From positions 5,413,588 to 5,477,587 of the forward strand of contig OZ025883.1 of the NCBI GenBank assembly GCA_964019415.1: 64,000 nt of DNA, written 5' to 3'. Below, piece by piece: positions 1 through 10,345 of the stretch. Source of the DNA: Ianthella basta. Taxonomy: Eukaryota > Porifera > Demospongiae > Verongiida > Ianthellidae. The stretch's first letter is position 1. Each line of letters begins with the position of its first letter. The translations under genes were made by a program, and so were the position numbers. The notes beneath the pieces are model-generated. The model made no database searches, had not been told where the DNA came from, and worked only from the letters and a program-made list of their open reading frames with translations.

Positions 1-422
1 TGGGTGTGAGGGTGAGGAGGGAGGAGAGGGGTGGGTGTGAGGGTGAGGAGGGTGGTGGTGTGGGTGTGAGGGGAGGGCAGAGGGTGGTGGGTGGGTGGGA
101 GAGATAGTGTGGGTGTAAGGAAGGAGTGGTGATGTGAGTGTGAGGAGGGAGCAGTGGTGTGAGGGGAGGGGTGTGTTGATGTTAGGGGAGTGGTACGTAT
201 GCAGGTGTGAGGAGAGTAGTGAAGTGGATGTGAGGAGGGAGTGCAAAGTGTGCATGAGAGGGAGAGATGGTATATAGGAAGGGACTGCGTGGGTGTGAGG
301 AGTGTGGAACAGTGAGCATGTCTGAAACTGGTGGTGGAAGATCTGAAGAGTGAGGCTTGGTCATCAGACACAGTGTTCACATTCAGCTCCTTAATTCCCT
401 TCTCTACACATGTCATCTGCAG
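1..422. repeat. G-rich minisatellite and adjoining intron sequence
   Basis: Positions 1 to about 180 are degenerate tandem copies of a GGTGTGAGGGTGAGGAGG-like unit, and the rest is ordinary intron-like sequence. A splice acceptor (ctgcag) follows at 420-422, so this stretch is best read as the 3' part of an intron of the ATAD3-type gene. I see no coding exon in it. Confidence 0.7.
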
Positions 423-3400
423 AGTCCTACTCTTTATCGATGAAGCTGATGCCTTCCTCCAAAAGAGAAGCAAGGGAATGATTGGAGAGGATGTCCGCTC
501 TATGCTAAATGCCTTTCTTTACCGCACTGGAGAGGCATCAGACAAGTGAGCTAACCAAAGAAACTTTTTTGTCTAATATCTATCCCAATCTCATCCCAAT
601 ACGTACAGTAGTGAGTCAGCACCCTTTATTGTCTCCTTCCATTTCCTGTTCCCTCTCACCTTCCTCCCCTCTATCCCCTTCCCTCTTCTCTCCTTCTCCA
701 CCTCCCTCCTTTCCCCTGCACTCTCTCTACCTTGTCTCCTTCAATCCCTCCTTCCCCCCCCTCACCTCATCCTGTCAGGTTCATGCTGGTCATTGCCAGT
801 AACCAACCTGACCAGTTTGACTGGGCCATCAACGACCGTGTGGACGAGATGATCCACTTCCCCTTGCCTGGCCAGGAGGAAAGGGAGAAGATGATTAAGT
901 TGTACTTCCTCAACTGTATTCTCTCCCCTCCTGCACTGGGATGGTTCAGAAGAGCAAAGTGAGTCCCAAAAACTAATCAGTGTTCTCTTTGGGCTGTTTT
1001 TGAAGGAAAGGGTTGGTTCTCTAATACCAGCTTCACAACAGGGTTGAAAACCTTGCCGACGTTTCGACCAGATGCTCTGGTCTTCTTCAGGGCGAAGATA
1101 GGCTAGCGCGAGCACGGATCATATTTACGTATAGCCTAGCATCTCATCATGCGCTGTCACCGGAAGCCACATCAAGGGGTGTCACCGGAAGTTGCGGGAT
1201 TGCCTTCCTCAAGGCGGCCATCCAACATCCAGGCAGCTCCAGCCCACCATCCCTGTTGAGGGAGGGGTGGTTCAGCCTGATGTGGATTGCCTCCTTGAGC
1301 ATCAGTTCTTTGGAGGTCCTGGCTTGGTCGATCACTGTTGTCTCCTCCCATTTGATTGGATGGTGGTTCTCCCACGCATGTTCTGCAAGGGCTGACTTCT
1401 CCAGTGTCCCCTTCTGACAGGCATCCTGGTGCTCTTTCATTCTTGTCTCGAGCCTCCTCAGTGTCTCCCCAATGTAGATCTCGCCACAGCTGCATGGGAC
1501 TTGATACACCACCTTGGACTTCTTCTCCAGCGCCAGTGTGTCCTTCACCTTGGTTAGCATGGAACGTAGAGACAGTCCAGACTTGAAGACAACCTTCATG
1601 CCGAACTTCCTACAGACCCGTCTGATGTCCTCACTGACTCCTTCTGTGTAGGGAAGCATCACCAGTGGGGGTCTGCGTCCCTCCTCCGGCAGCGGCTCCT
1701 CAGTGGTCTCCACATCTCGCCTGGAAGGAATGGATGAGGAGCGGATGAAGTTACTGGGGTAACCATTCTGTCTCAACACCTCGGTGAGGTGACACTCTTC
1801 CTTCTGTAAGTCCTCCTGCCTGGTGGTGATGCTCCTTGCTCTGTCGTACAGACATCTGACCAGCCCTCTTTTGACGTGAGATGGATGGTGGGACCGGAAG
1901 TCCAGGTACCGGTCCGTGTGTGTGGGCTTCCTGTAGACAGTGACATCCAAGTTGCCATCATCTTTCCTCTGGAGCAGGGCGTCAAGAAAGGGGAGGCTCC
2001 CTTCCTTCTCCACTTCCACAGTGAACTTGATGGATGGCCGCACACTGTTGAGGTGGCTCAGGAGTCCTTCCATTGTGCCCTTCTTCACGATGCAGCAGGT
2101 GTCGTCCACGTACCTCTTCCAGAGTCGGGGCTTGGTTGGGGCGGACCTGAGTGCCAGTTCTTCAAAGAACTCCATGTACAGGTTCGCCACCACTGCTGAG
2201 ACAGGGGAACCCATTGCTGCGCCTTCCCGTTGCTCATAGAACTCTCCTCCGTAGCAGAAATAGGTGGACTTCAGGCACGTCTCAAGCAGTTCTGCAACCC
2301 TGTCAGGAGAGAGAGTGGTCCTGTTCACCAGCGTTTCATCCCTTCGCAGTCTGTCACGAATGACCTGAACTACCTCGTCGATGGGCACGTTGGTGAACAG
2401 GGAGGATACGTCAAAGCTGACCAGCATCTCGTCCTCCTCAACCCTCAGGTCTGACATCACTTCCACAAAATGCTTGGAGTTCTTCTTCCGGTGACACCCC
2501 TTGATGTGGCTTCCGGTGACAGCGCATGATGAGATGCTAGGCTATAAATATGATCCGTGCTCGCGCTAGCCTATCTTCGCCCTGAAGAAGACCAGAGCAT
2601 CTGGTCGAAACGTCGGCAAGGTTTTCAACCCTGTTGTGAAGCTGGTATTAGAGAACCAACCCTTTCTGATGCCTGAGCCAGCTGAGAAGCCCTCACTTCA
2701 CTTGTTTTTGAAGGGTACAAAACCCTTTTGTTCCCTTTGATAACTCTCCTTGAGGCTATTTACATTTGGTAATGTACTCTCCTTGAAAGGTAACGCTAAC
2801 CATGTGGTGTCAACAGTATTGTTTGCATGCATTACATGCTGTGTCATGAGGCTTTCCCATGTTCAGCTACTGCACTTTACACATGAAGGTGTCACGCTCT
2901 CCCACATCCAACCATCCACTAGCCTCTACTCACATTACTAATGGTCCGGTGCATTCTTAAACAGGGATACTGAGGCTCAGGGATCGCATACTGTACGTAT
3001 TGTAGAATTGTTGCAACATTAGGTGCACATTGTTATGTGCACAGAGTGCATGGATGTTAGACAACGTTCGGAACCATAGACCATCTTAATGTGCACGAAT
3101 GTTCTTATATACTCTGTGCATCTCTGCAGACCGATACCAGTTCCAAAGTTGGTGTGGGATTTAAAGTTTCAAGAAATTGCCAAGGAAACTAGTGGATTCT
3201 CTGGTAGAGAGATATCGAAGCTTGCAATAGCATGGCAGGTATGTAGTGCATGGTGTGGTGTGTCACATTCATGCCGCATAACAAAGGCTGGGTGGTGTAC
3301 CACATTCATGCCGCATAACAAAGGCTGGCTGTTACTGTCGATTTACGGTTGCTTGGAACGCCTACGGATTAGGCATTTCACGTGCTAGTCATTCGGACCA

Positions 3401-3689
3401 ATGAAATACGCGCTTATTTGGGACGTCATCGAATTTCATTGGTCCGAATGACTAGCATGTGAAATGCCTAATCCGTAGGCGTTTCAAGCAACCGTAAATC
3501 AACAGTACACATGGTTAAGTAAGTATGCACATTTGGTGGTCACATGACAGTCACATGACTATCATTCCTTGTTTGGTGCAGGCTAGGGCCTATGGCTCTC
3601 CAGATGGCCGGTTGACAGAGGAGATGTTAAGCTCTTGTTTGGAGGAGATGAAGGCACAGCATAAACAGAAGGAGATTTGGAAGAAGTGA
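423..3689 (+). CDS. ATAD3: ATAD3-type mitochondrial AAA ATPase, 3' part (four exons)
   Basis: This is the C-terminal part of an ATAD3 protein, a mitochondrial inner-membrane AAA+ ATPase tied to nucleoid organisation and cholesterol handling. Exons by splice signal and phase are 423-545, 779-958, 3130-3238 and 3582-3689, and the gene enters from the left edge. The visible protein starts in the Walker B segment ([10 protein letters not shown]), continues with [10 protein letters not shown], the sensor-1 stretch [17 protein letters not shown] and the LPGQEER stretch, and then the C-terminal lid with SGREISKLA. It ends QKEIWKK before TGA. The order and wording match animal ATAD3 closely. The Walker A half must lie upstream. 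The 958-3130 intron holds a Penelope-like element, and the 3239-3581 intron holds a fold-back element. All junctions keep frame, so the gene looks functional. Confidence 0.93.
1058..1090 (-). ncRNA. hammerhead-ribozyme-like motif in left arm, opposite strand
   Basis: The inverted copy of the motif at 2582-2614, with the same core boxes and the same stem, read on the minus strand. This is the strand that carries the element's open frame. The same caveat about the extra A applies. Confidence 0.5.
1147..2466 (-). CDS. Penelope-like reverse transcriptase/GIY-YIG endonuclease (N-terminally incomplete)
   Basis: A 439-residue open frame. Reverse transcriptase motifs appear in order: [14 protein letters not shown] (motif A, residues about 15-28), [18 protein letters not shown] (motif B, about 80-97) and [10 protein letters not shown] (catalytic YVDD, about 115-124). 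The thumb region has SLPFLDALL and [11 protein letters not shown]. The C-terminal 110 residues hold a GIY-YIG nuclease: [17 protein letters not shown], then [11 protein letters not shown] and a downstream [14 protein letters not shown] joined to a C-terminal GIY-YIG domain is the diagnostic layout of canonical Penelope-like elements. In-frame codons continue a little upstream of the first ATG (KNSKHFVE), so the true N-terminus is missing and the M at 2466 is probably not a native start. No internal stop is seen over the 439 codons. Confidence 0.9.
   Translation of the reverse strand: MEVMSDLRVEEDEMLVSFDVSSLFTNVPIDEVVQVIRDRLRRDETLVNRTTLSPDRVAELLETCLKSTYFCYGGEFYEQREGAAMGSPVSAVVANLYMEFFEELALRSAPTKPRLWKRYVDDTCCIVKKGTMEGLLSHLNSVRPSIKFTVEVEKEGSLPFLDALLQRKDDGNLDVTVYRKPTHTDRYLDFRSHHPSHVKRGLVRCLYDRARSITTRQEDLQKEECHLTEVLRQNGYPSNFIRSSSIPSRRDVETTEEPLPEEGRRPPLVMLPYTEGVSEDIRRVCRKFGMKVVFKSGLSLRSMLTKVKDTLALEKKSKVVYQVPCSCGEIYIGETLRRLETRMKEHQDACQKGTLEKSALAEHAWENHHPIKWEETTVIDQARTSKELMLKEAIHIRLNHPSLNRDGGLELPGCWMAALRKAIPQLPVTPLDVASGDSA
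2582..2614 (+). ncRNA. hammerhead-ribozyme-like motif in right arm of Penelope-like element
   Basis: The arm contains CTGAAGA (fits the hammerhead core CUGANGA), then a perfect 7-bp stem (GACCAGA/TCTGGTC, loop gca), then GAAA and ACGTC with a cleavable-type UC. The ACGU next to the core is self-complementary, as in Penelope hammerheads thought to act as dimers. One extra A lies between the first core box and stem II, so activity is not assured. Confidence 0.55.
3333..3508. mobile_element. fold-back MITE in ATAD3 intron
   Basis: Two nearly identical inverted arms of about 75 bases (3333-3407 and about 3433-3508) surround a spacer of about 25 bases. The arms begin TACTGTYGATTTACGGTTGC. The element is non-coding and shows only a handful of arm mismatches. 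Just upstream, 3268-3327 holds two direct copies of a ccgcataacaaaggctgg-containing unit. Confidence 0.8.
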
Positions 3690-4965
3690 AACAGCAACAA
3701 TGCTGTGTCTTTGTAACAGCTTATGTCTGTGCACTTTGCGGGTTAGATACAGTGTTTGCATTTTAGTCTGCTCTCACATTTTCATTCACTACTAATTTAA
3801 ACTATTTTCTTTGCTATCCAACACATTCAATCAACTTTGTCTATGGCCTATGCTCTCTGTAGAGGTTGCTAACTTAAAGGTTTGCAGTGCATATTTGTAT
3901 TGCACTTGTACCATTCACATGCAAGCAATCTCAATGTTTAGTTACAGCATTAATTCCAAGAAAGTACTTGGTCAGGATTCCACATGCCTATACATGTACA
4001 AGACACGTATGCCCATACACTTGCTAGTGTAGGGTGTATCGTGCAAAGTAATTGACCAATCAGCTGATCGAGTCAAACAACTGGTAACAACAGCTGTCAA
4101 GACGTACAGTAGGGTGATAATTTAGGTGCAGGAATGGCCGAAAGCATGTACAAGCTTGACATACAATGAATACACACTGGATGTCTGATTGCTGTTGGAC
4201 CACTTCCAGCTTGCTTTTGTATTTATAGTACACACTATTATACTGTACTTGTGCCAAACCATATGCCAATTCATGGCATGATCCATCAGAGCAGTACTAG
4301 TGTCATGTGATGATTAAAATTTGAAGATGCTCATGGGGAATTTCTGAGCATGTGATATATGATTTGTAATTTTAACCATCATGCACATACTTGCGCATGT
4401 GTGTATTTATGAGGTGGCACTGATTTGAATGTGTGTACATGTGGTAGTCTGCTTCGAGACTTGCATGATCATGGGACAGTAACAGCTGCATTACTTACTG
4501 GCTTCACACAAGTGCACGTGGCACCATTAATTTGCTCCACTGCCTGCAAATTGCACCGTGCACATACCAGTGGCTGTGTTTGATATAGCATAATATAATG
4601 CAGTGAGTATATAGCAAAATTGCATACTAATCACGAACACATACGAATGAATTGCAAACACATATGCATGGTCAGGCATACATATGTAATGTATGGGCTG
4701 CTGAATAGTGTGTATTTTGATCTTAGAATCTGTAGACTAGAGAATCTATGATTTAATGCTGTATGCATATGTACACACTTGCAATTAATCACTTTTTAGT
4801 GAATTTAATACTGAAAAACAAGTATGCATAATTATTATGCATACCTATTCATGAGTCTGGGAGGACCAGTTTTGAGGGGGGACCATTATCGGCATGACGG
4901 TCCATCACATATAAAGTCATAACATGCACAAGTCCATCGATCTGGTCCCTTGTAGACAGCTGTAA
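3690..4965. other. intergenic sequence after ATAD3
   Basis: A+T-rich sequence holding the ATAD3 3' untranslated region and the 3' flank of the first methyltransferase copy. The two genes converge here. I see no credible coding exon or RNA gene. Confidence 0.6.
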
Positions 4966-5841
4966 TCACTTCCTGGCAATGCAGCAGTATAGGTCTTTAG
5001 AACTAGGCTCTGCCACGGCATGGCCTCGCAAAGGTTCCTTCACCTCAAACTCTTCCAGGTGCAGTCCAGCATTGGCAATCCCCTCCCTTGCTTCCTTGTC
5101 TGTGATGTAATATGCTTGGTATCGCTCCTTGCAGTCTGGAGCAACTGCGTACTGAGTTAACCTGCCAGCAATCAGTGCACACAACAGCCCTCCATCTTTC
5201 AATACAGCACGAACATTCTTGAGACCCTGTACAAATTCTTCCTGCGTTCTCACAGCAGGAGTGATTGAGCTGCAGGCAATAACGACATCAAATCCACCAT
5301 CAGGTATGACGGCTGGATCCAAGCCAACATTCTCCTTGTTGATATCGCAATGAACGACAGCAGATATCTTCCGACGAACTTCTTCCTCTCTCTCTGACAC
5401 GGCAAGTGAGTCCACCTCGCTCTCAGTCTCACCTTCACAGTGTTTCATTGCGTATTCAGTGACTGGCGTCCAGTTAAATGCATCTGGGGATCTGTCTACC
5501 CAGAGCTGTACTTCCCTGTTGCAGGTATCTGCGAAGTCGCTGTGGACGATGCTCGCAACAAACGGAGCTGCAGTGATGGCTAGTTGTAGTGAAGGACCAC
5601 CCCCCAGTTCGAGGAGGATGGCCTTGGACCGATCCCAGTTGACATGGTACCTGCTGAAGAAGTTGAAACAGTACTTTAGGGGAGCGCCTCTCTGTTCGGG
5701 AATTTGGTATCGCTCCATCAGGTAGCGCCTAGCATTAAACGGAGATTGCATCGCCTGGAGAGCCAGAGAGTGGGGTAAATGGCGGATTGCGTCACTTGGC
5801 GATGACGTCATGGCAATGAAAGGACCGCTGGGTTGACACAA
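4966..5841 (-). CDS. NNMT/PNMT-type SAM methyltransferase, copy 1
   Basis: A 291-residue single-exon frame of the nicotinamide/phenylethanolamine/indolethylamine N-methyltransferase family, small cytosolic enzymes that move a methyl group from S-adenosylmethionine to an amine or pyridine nitrogen. It starts with the family segment ARRYLMERYQIPEQRG. SAM motif I is ILLELGGGPSLQLAI, followed by the acidic strand IVHSDFAD. Then come DAFNWTPVTEYAMKHCEG (compare FDWSPVV in human NNMT), a post-motif VVHCDINKENVGL, FDVVIACSSI, and LKNVRAVLKDGGLLCALI. The C-terminus is EEFEVKEPL...CCIARK. Copies elsewhere begin at the Met at 5751 (MQSPF), so the first 30 residues may be untranslated leader. Substrate is unknown. 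The 3' half differs more from the other copies than they do from each other. Confidence 0.88.
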   Translation of the reverse strand: MCQPSGPFIAMTSSPSDAIRHLPHSLALQAMQSPFNARRYLMERYQIPEQRGAPLKYCFNFFSRYHVNWDRSKAILLELGGGPSLQLAITAAPFVASIVHSDFADTCNREVQLWVDRSPDAFNWTPVTEYAMKHCEGETESEVDSLAVSEREEEVRRKISAVVHCDINKENVGLDPAVIPDGGFDVVIACSSITPAVRTQEEFVQGLKNVRAVLKDGGLLCALIAGRLTQYAVAPDCKERYQAYYITDKEAREGIANAGLHLEEFEVKEPLRGHAVAEPSSKDLYCCIARK

Positions 5842-6727
5842 TGTATAATTATGCCCTCAGGCTTGGATGACTACTGTGCCTACTGCTGCTATCTAGAGGG
5901 GTGCCTCTGATGGACGCTCAGAGTGCAGCACAGGGAATACTTTGTCTGCTGGCGCGCTGCTGCATGCACGCACAGAACATGCATACGGATCCGTAGCTAG
6001 CTAGCAAAGTAAGTGCATACGTATACATTGGAACTATTGACTTAGACCTGTGTCTATACAGTAGAACATAGCGGGCAAAAGTATCATAGCTATATATCAT
6101 CTATAGATCCACAAGCTAAAATCTGTTCAAATCTTTGTGTTATGTCAGTGCATGCACAGATATGATGCTACCTAATGCCAGCAAGTTCTGTTGCAAATTA
6201 CGTTGAAGCTAGCTCTGAATTAAAAGTTATATAGTGGTACTCGAGCATATATACATAGTACAATCATTGTGTCTACATTTCATTGTTTCTGCCTGCAATT
6301 TTGCATTATGTGCCTATATATTACTGCCAATGGTTTACCTTTAGGTAGCATAATATGAAAATATATATAGCAACTAGCATAGTAAATTTCAAATGGTCAG
6401 ATATCCATGTGTTGCTGCAGAGTGCACGTGTATGTATTTGATGCTGCATGCATACATGTACAGAGTTTTGCACTATGGTTGTCGTGAACATCGTTTGACT
6501 CACGACTCGCCTTTGAACTTCGACCTTATACTTTATACTGTAAGCGTGTGATAAGGAATGGGTTCAAAGTTCAGAGATGAGTCACATGCGTGAGTCAAAT
6601 GGCATTTGCATGACAACCATTCTGCAAAAACCTGTACACCTGATCACCCACAAGTGCATTGCTGCTAAAGTAAATCCATAATGATATACTATATGAGTCG
6701 CTCAATATCATAAACAATGAACAATAG

Positions 6728-7334
6728 TCATAGGCGTAGGAACCATGGGGCCGTGGGGGCCATGGCCCCCCCAGATGTCACAAGGGGGGGACCAGGCCCC
6801 CATAGATGTTTAGCCCTGGCTCACCTCTGCAATCTTTGATCAGTAAATGCTAGTAAATGCTCAGGCCATCTCACCAAAGTATACAGAAAGAGTCCGCAGC
6901 ATTTTCGTTCGGATCTATATCCAACAAAACCTGTTGTTCAAAATTCTGGTTTAGTGGCTTGCTTAGAAGCCATTTTACTGGTTGCGCAATTGACACGTGA
7001 CCTGAATATGAATATAATATCCTACCGCGCTATAATATTTGTTTGTCTCAGCAATCTCTCCTAAGTTTTCTGGAAAAGCCAGCAAAGAGAAGAAAAAGCA
7101 ATGCAACCAATAGGTGGCATTGCTTTTGGCATCACAGCTGTTAATGAAATGTAAATTACTAATAGAGGAGTATGCAGATCTGTAACTGAGCTCGTGGGGT
7201 TCCCACTCTCATTCCCTACTAAATTTAATTAGCCTCAAAAATTTTTTCGCTCGCTTCGCTCGCGAATCTACCTCTCATGTACCTGCTATCTTCAGCCCCC
7301 ATAGTTTTCAAAGTGTTCCTACACCCCTGAATAG
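6728..7334. mobile_element. non-autonomous DNA transposon with empty paralogous site
   Basis: A 607-base insertion absent from the duplicated spacer, where aacaatag runs straight into aaatgaag (about 15186-15204). AATAG occurs at both ends of the insertion. The ends are inverted and imperfect: CATAGGCGTAGGAAC on the left and, on the opposite strand, CAGGGGTGTAGGAAC on the right. These G-rich ends resemble hAT-type termini. No transposase frame is present. Confidence 0.75.
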
Positions 7335-7878
7335 AAATGAAGTCTGATTGACATTTACTGGCCAGCTTCAATCACACAAAGTGTGGTGAAGGGACATATC
7401 CCTCAATCTTGAACATTCATGAATTATAATCACCACATAAATGTTGACAGATGTCATCATTATCAATTTTATCAGACAATGGTAACATTCTGTGATATTT
7501 CTATCTACAGGCAGTACGCATGTGTGCCTATTGTAATTGTTTGGTTGTTACAGTAATACTGTTATTATTAAATCTACGAGCAAGCGCGGCCTTTGGCCAC
7601 ACTCGCTCTGCATCGCATCGCCCAGTGGTCAACGCAGGACATCCTTCACCATTTGGGTGGTTGCAGCTGGGTGACATTGCCTGGGTATAGTGCTGATCCT
7701 GTTTGGACTGACGTTGTCCACTGTCATGCACTTGCATGCACAAAAACATAATTATAGCTACATCTACACCATGTTAAAAGCATTGCATGGTCATGTCTTT
7801 CCTTAGCCAATAATGCAGTGCTGAAGTCAAGCAAGCTTTTTGCGCAATAGCTTACGTCGCGCGTGAGAGAGAGGGCTT

Positions 7879-8088
7879 TCAGTAGTCAAGAACGCTAACA
7901 GCTAAAGTACCCAAATAGCCAAATAGAAATACTCTCGCACCGATAGCCAGAGCAGCTCCCTCGCAACAGAAAATAACAGTAAGCTTCTGCGCAAGTGTGC
8001 GTCGTGCCTTGGAGACCCAACCTGAGGCGCGCAGAGTGTCTAAGAGACGGCTGGCTGCTGCGCACATGCGCACTGCCAAAGCGGCCAT
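7879..8088 (-). CDS. short open frame, 69 codons, duplicated in the array (doubtful gene)
   Basis: Begins MAALAVRMCAAASRLLD and is followed by a hydrophobic stretch (GARVFLFGYLGTLAVSVL). A sister frame lies at 15586-15825. Differences between the two are almost all amino-acid-changing (A to P, A to T, V to G, C to W), which argues against selection on a protein. It may be a promoter-proximal exon or simply spacer DNA. I recognise no family. Confidence 0.2.
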   Translation of the reverse strand: MAALAVRMCAAASRLLDTLRASGWVSKARRTLAQKLTVIFCCEGAALAIGARVFLFGYLGTLAVSVLDY

Positions 8089-8263
8089 GTTTGCGGTTAC
8101 GTCATTGTTTGTCCAATCAAATGCCCGTTATAAATGCCACGCACAAGCAAATGAATGAACGAACGCACAGACTGGAAAAGATTAAATATATTAAGGATAA
8201 CTATGAAACTATTCTGAACTCAAACAATTAAGTCTAATAATTAATGTACAGCACAAGCTGTAC

Positions 8264-9049
8264 TCACTTCCTGGCGATGCAGCAGTATACGTCTTTGGCC
8301 CTAGATTTTCTCACAGCATGGCTTCGCAAAGGATCTTTGATTTCAAACTCTTCCAGGTGCAGTCCAGCATCGGCAATCCCATCCCTCGCATCCTTGTCTG
8401 TGATGTAATATGTTTGGTGTTCCTCCTTGGAGTCTGGAGCAATTACGTACTGCGTTAACCTGCCGCATATCAGTGCACACAACAGCCCTCCATCTTTCAA
8501 TACAGCACGAACATTCTTGAGACCCTGTACAAATTCTTCCTGCGTTTTGACAGCAGAAGTGATTGAGGCACAGGCAATGACGACATCAAATCCACCATCA
8601 GGTATGACGGCTGGATCCAAGCCAACATTCTCCTTGTTGATGTCGCAATGAACGACAGCAGATATCTTCCGACGAACTTCTTCCTCTCTCTCTGACACGG
8701 CAAGTGAGTCCACCTCGCTCTCAGTCTCACCTTCACAGTGTTTCATTGCGTATTCAGCGACTGGCGTCCAGTTGAAGGCATCTGGGGATCTGTCTACCCA
8801 AAGCTGCACTTCCCTGTTGCAGGTATCTGCGAAGTCGCTGTGGACGATGCCCGCAACAAACGGAGCAGCAGTGATGGCCAGTTGCAGTGAAGGACCACCC
8901 CCCAGGTCGAGGAGGACCGCTTTGGAACGATCCCAGTTGGCGTGGTACCTGTTAAGGAAGCTGAAGCAGTATTTCAGAGCTGGCCCTCTCTGTTCGGGTA
9001 TTTGGAAGCGCTCCATCAGGTAGCGCCTAGCATCAAACTGAGCCTGCAT
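8264..9049 (-). CDS. NNMT/PNMT-type SAM methyltransferase, copy 2
   Basis: A 261-residue intact single-exon frame. It starts MQAQFDARRYLMERFQ and carries PALKYCFSFLNRYHANWD, motif I VLLDLGGGPSLQLAI, IVHSDFAD, VVHCDINKENVGL, FDVVIACASI and the RSHAVRKSRAKDVYCCIARK-type end. Length equals the human NNMT family core (about 260). It belongs with copies 4 and 7 in the N-terminal half (FLNRYH against FFSRYH in copies 1 and 5). The 5' flank with tgaagctgtgcgtgaatgg recurs at the other copies and is probably the shared promoter region. A CA/TG cassette follows upstream at 9304-9666. Confidence 0.88.
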   Translation of the reverse strand: MQAQFDARRYLMERFQIPEQRGPALKYCFSFLNRYHANWDRSKAVLLDLGGGPSLQLAITAAPFVAGIVHSDFADTCNREVQLWVDRSPDAFNWTPVAEYAMKHCEGETESEVDSLAVSEREEEVRRKISAVVHCDINKENVGLDPAVIPDGGFDVVIACASITSAVKTQEEFVQGLKNVRAVLKDGGLLCALICGRLTQYVIAPDSKEEHQTYYITDKDARDGIADAGLHLEEFEIKDPLRSHAVRKSRAKDVYCCIARK

Positions 9050-9303
9050 TGTGTTCGACGACTAGAATTGACTGAAGCTGTGCGTGAATGGTGGCGACTT
9101 GTACCCACGTACAAGTTTTCCGCTTTGGCAAGTAGATTCAGGCGGATTTACGGCTACTTGTACCAACAGCCTCTTTGCCTGTAGGTAGCCATTCATGCGT
9201 AACATGGAACATGTCCACATCTGATAGGAGTTCTGTCCCTGTTTGTGTCCTATAACATTATTGTCAACTATGTGCCAGTAAACTAAGCCGTCTAAGAGAC
9301 ACA

Positions 9304-9666
<363 letters not shown>

Positions 9667-10075
9667 TGTGTCTCTAAGCTGCATGTAGTAATGGAATTTA
9701 TGAAGTCGTACTGAATGTGTGTGTCTGCATGATAATTCATCCTCGTGCAAGAGTGGGACAGTTTGCCTCACAACACGTATACTACTCAGCAAGTAACTTT
9801 AACACAAAAGACCCAACACATTGAATTGCATGCATGAGGCACAGCCATGCAGTCTAACTCCTCCAACATTATTGTGCCCTAACTTATATTACTAGCTACT
9901 GGCTGCAGTGGTTAACATCATTGCAAAGTTACGTGCATGTCTGGTACTCAAGCACGATTATGGTAAAATTAGTTATTTCTACCTGCAAATTGCACCTTTT
10001 GCATATCATAGCGGTCTTCTTTCTAGGTAGATCAAGTAACAAAATTGCATATTGAAAGTAGAATAAATAAGCAAT

Positions 10076-10225
10076 CCATCAGGTATGCCGGTTGGGTCCA
10101 AGCCAACATTCTCCTTGTTGACATCGCAATGAACGACAGCAGATATCTTCCGACGAACTTCCTCCTCTCTCTCTGACACGGCAAGTGAGTCCACCTCACT
10201 CTCAGTTGCACCTTCACTGTGTTTG
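10076..10225 (-). pseudogene. methyltransferase relic, copy 3
   Basis: About 150 bases match only the middle of the methyltransferase gene (HCDVNKENVGLDP and EVDSLAVSEREEEVRRKISAVV regions). Both ends have been lost. On the low-coordinate side the match joins the gtagaataaataagc flank that elsewhere lies 3' of an intact copy. On the high side it joins the gctgtgcgtgaat 5' flank. The copy therefore shrank by internal deletions while keeping its place in the array. Confidence 0.85.
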
Positions 10226-10345
10226 TGCTGTGCGTGAATTGTAGCGACTTGTACCCACAAGTTTTCCGCTTTGGCAAGTCGATTCTGGCGGATCTGAATG
10301 CACGGCTACTTGTACCGACAGCCCCTTTGCCTGTTTGGTAGCCAT

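Larger units (their letters stand above)
995..2714 (-). mobile_element. Penelope-like retroelement in ATAD3 intron, 5'-truncated
   Basis: An antisense insertion flanked by an apparent 12-base target duplication (tgtttttgaagg at 995-1006 and 2703-2714). Inverted repeats of about 180 bases lie at about 1010-1191 and 2485-2664, with a further 38 bases on the right only. Between them lies an open frame for reverse transcriptase and GIY-YIG endonuclease (1147-2466). Penelope-like elements are known for terminal repeats in varied orientation and for carrying hammerhead ribozymes, and both arms here carry such a motif. The reverse transcriptase lacks its N-terminal part because the coding region meets the inverted repeat directly. 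The clean target repeat and open frame suggest fairly recent insertion. The element probably moved with help from a complete relative. Confidence 0.85.
5842..8263. other. spacer between methyltransferase copies 1 and 2
   Basis: The spacer is largely paralogous with 14393-15941. Shared landmarks include the segment before copy 1 with gatgacgtcatggca, the aaaatctgttcaaatc stretch and the gaagtctgattgacat stretch. It differs by a 607-base insertion (6728-7334), listed separately. The end near 7860-8160 holds a short open frame that is duplicated at 15586-15825. No other gene is seen. Confidence 0.7.

Noticed and set aside
8772-9023. Plus-strand frames opposite each methyltransferase copy
   Set aside because: They are antisense shadows that recur only because the sense genes are duplicated. 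No independent signal.
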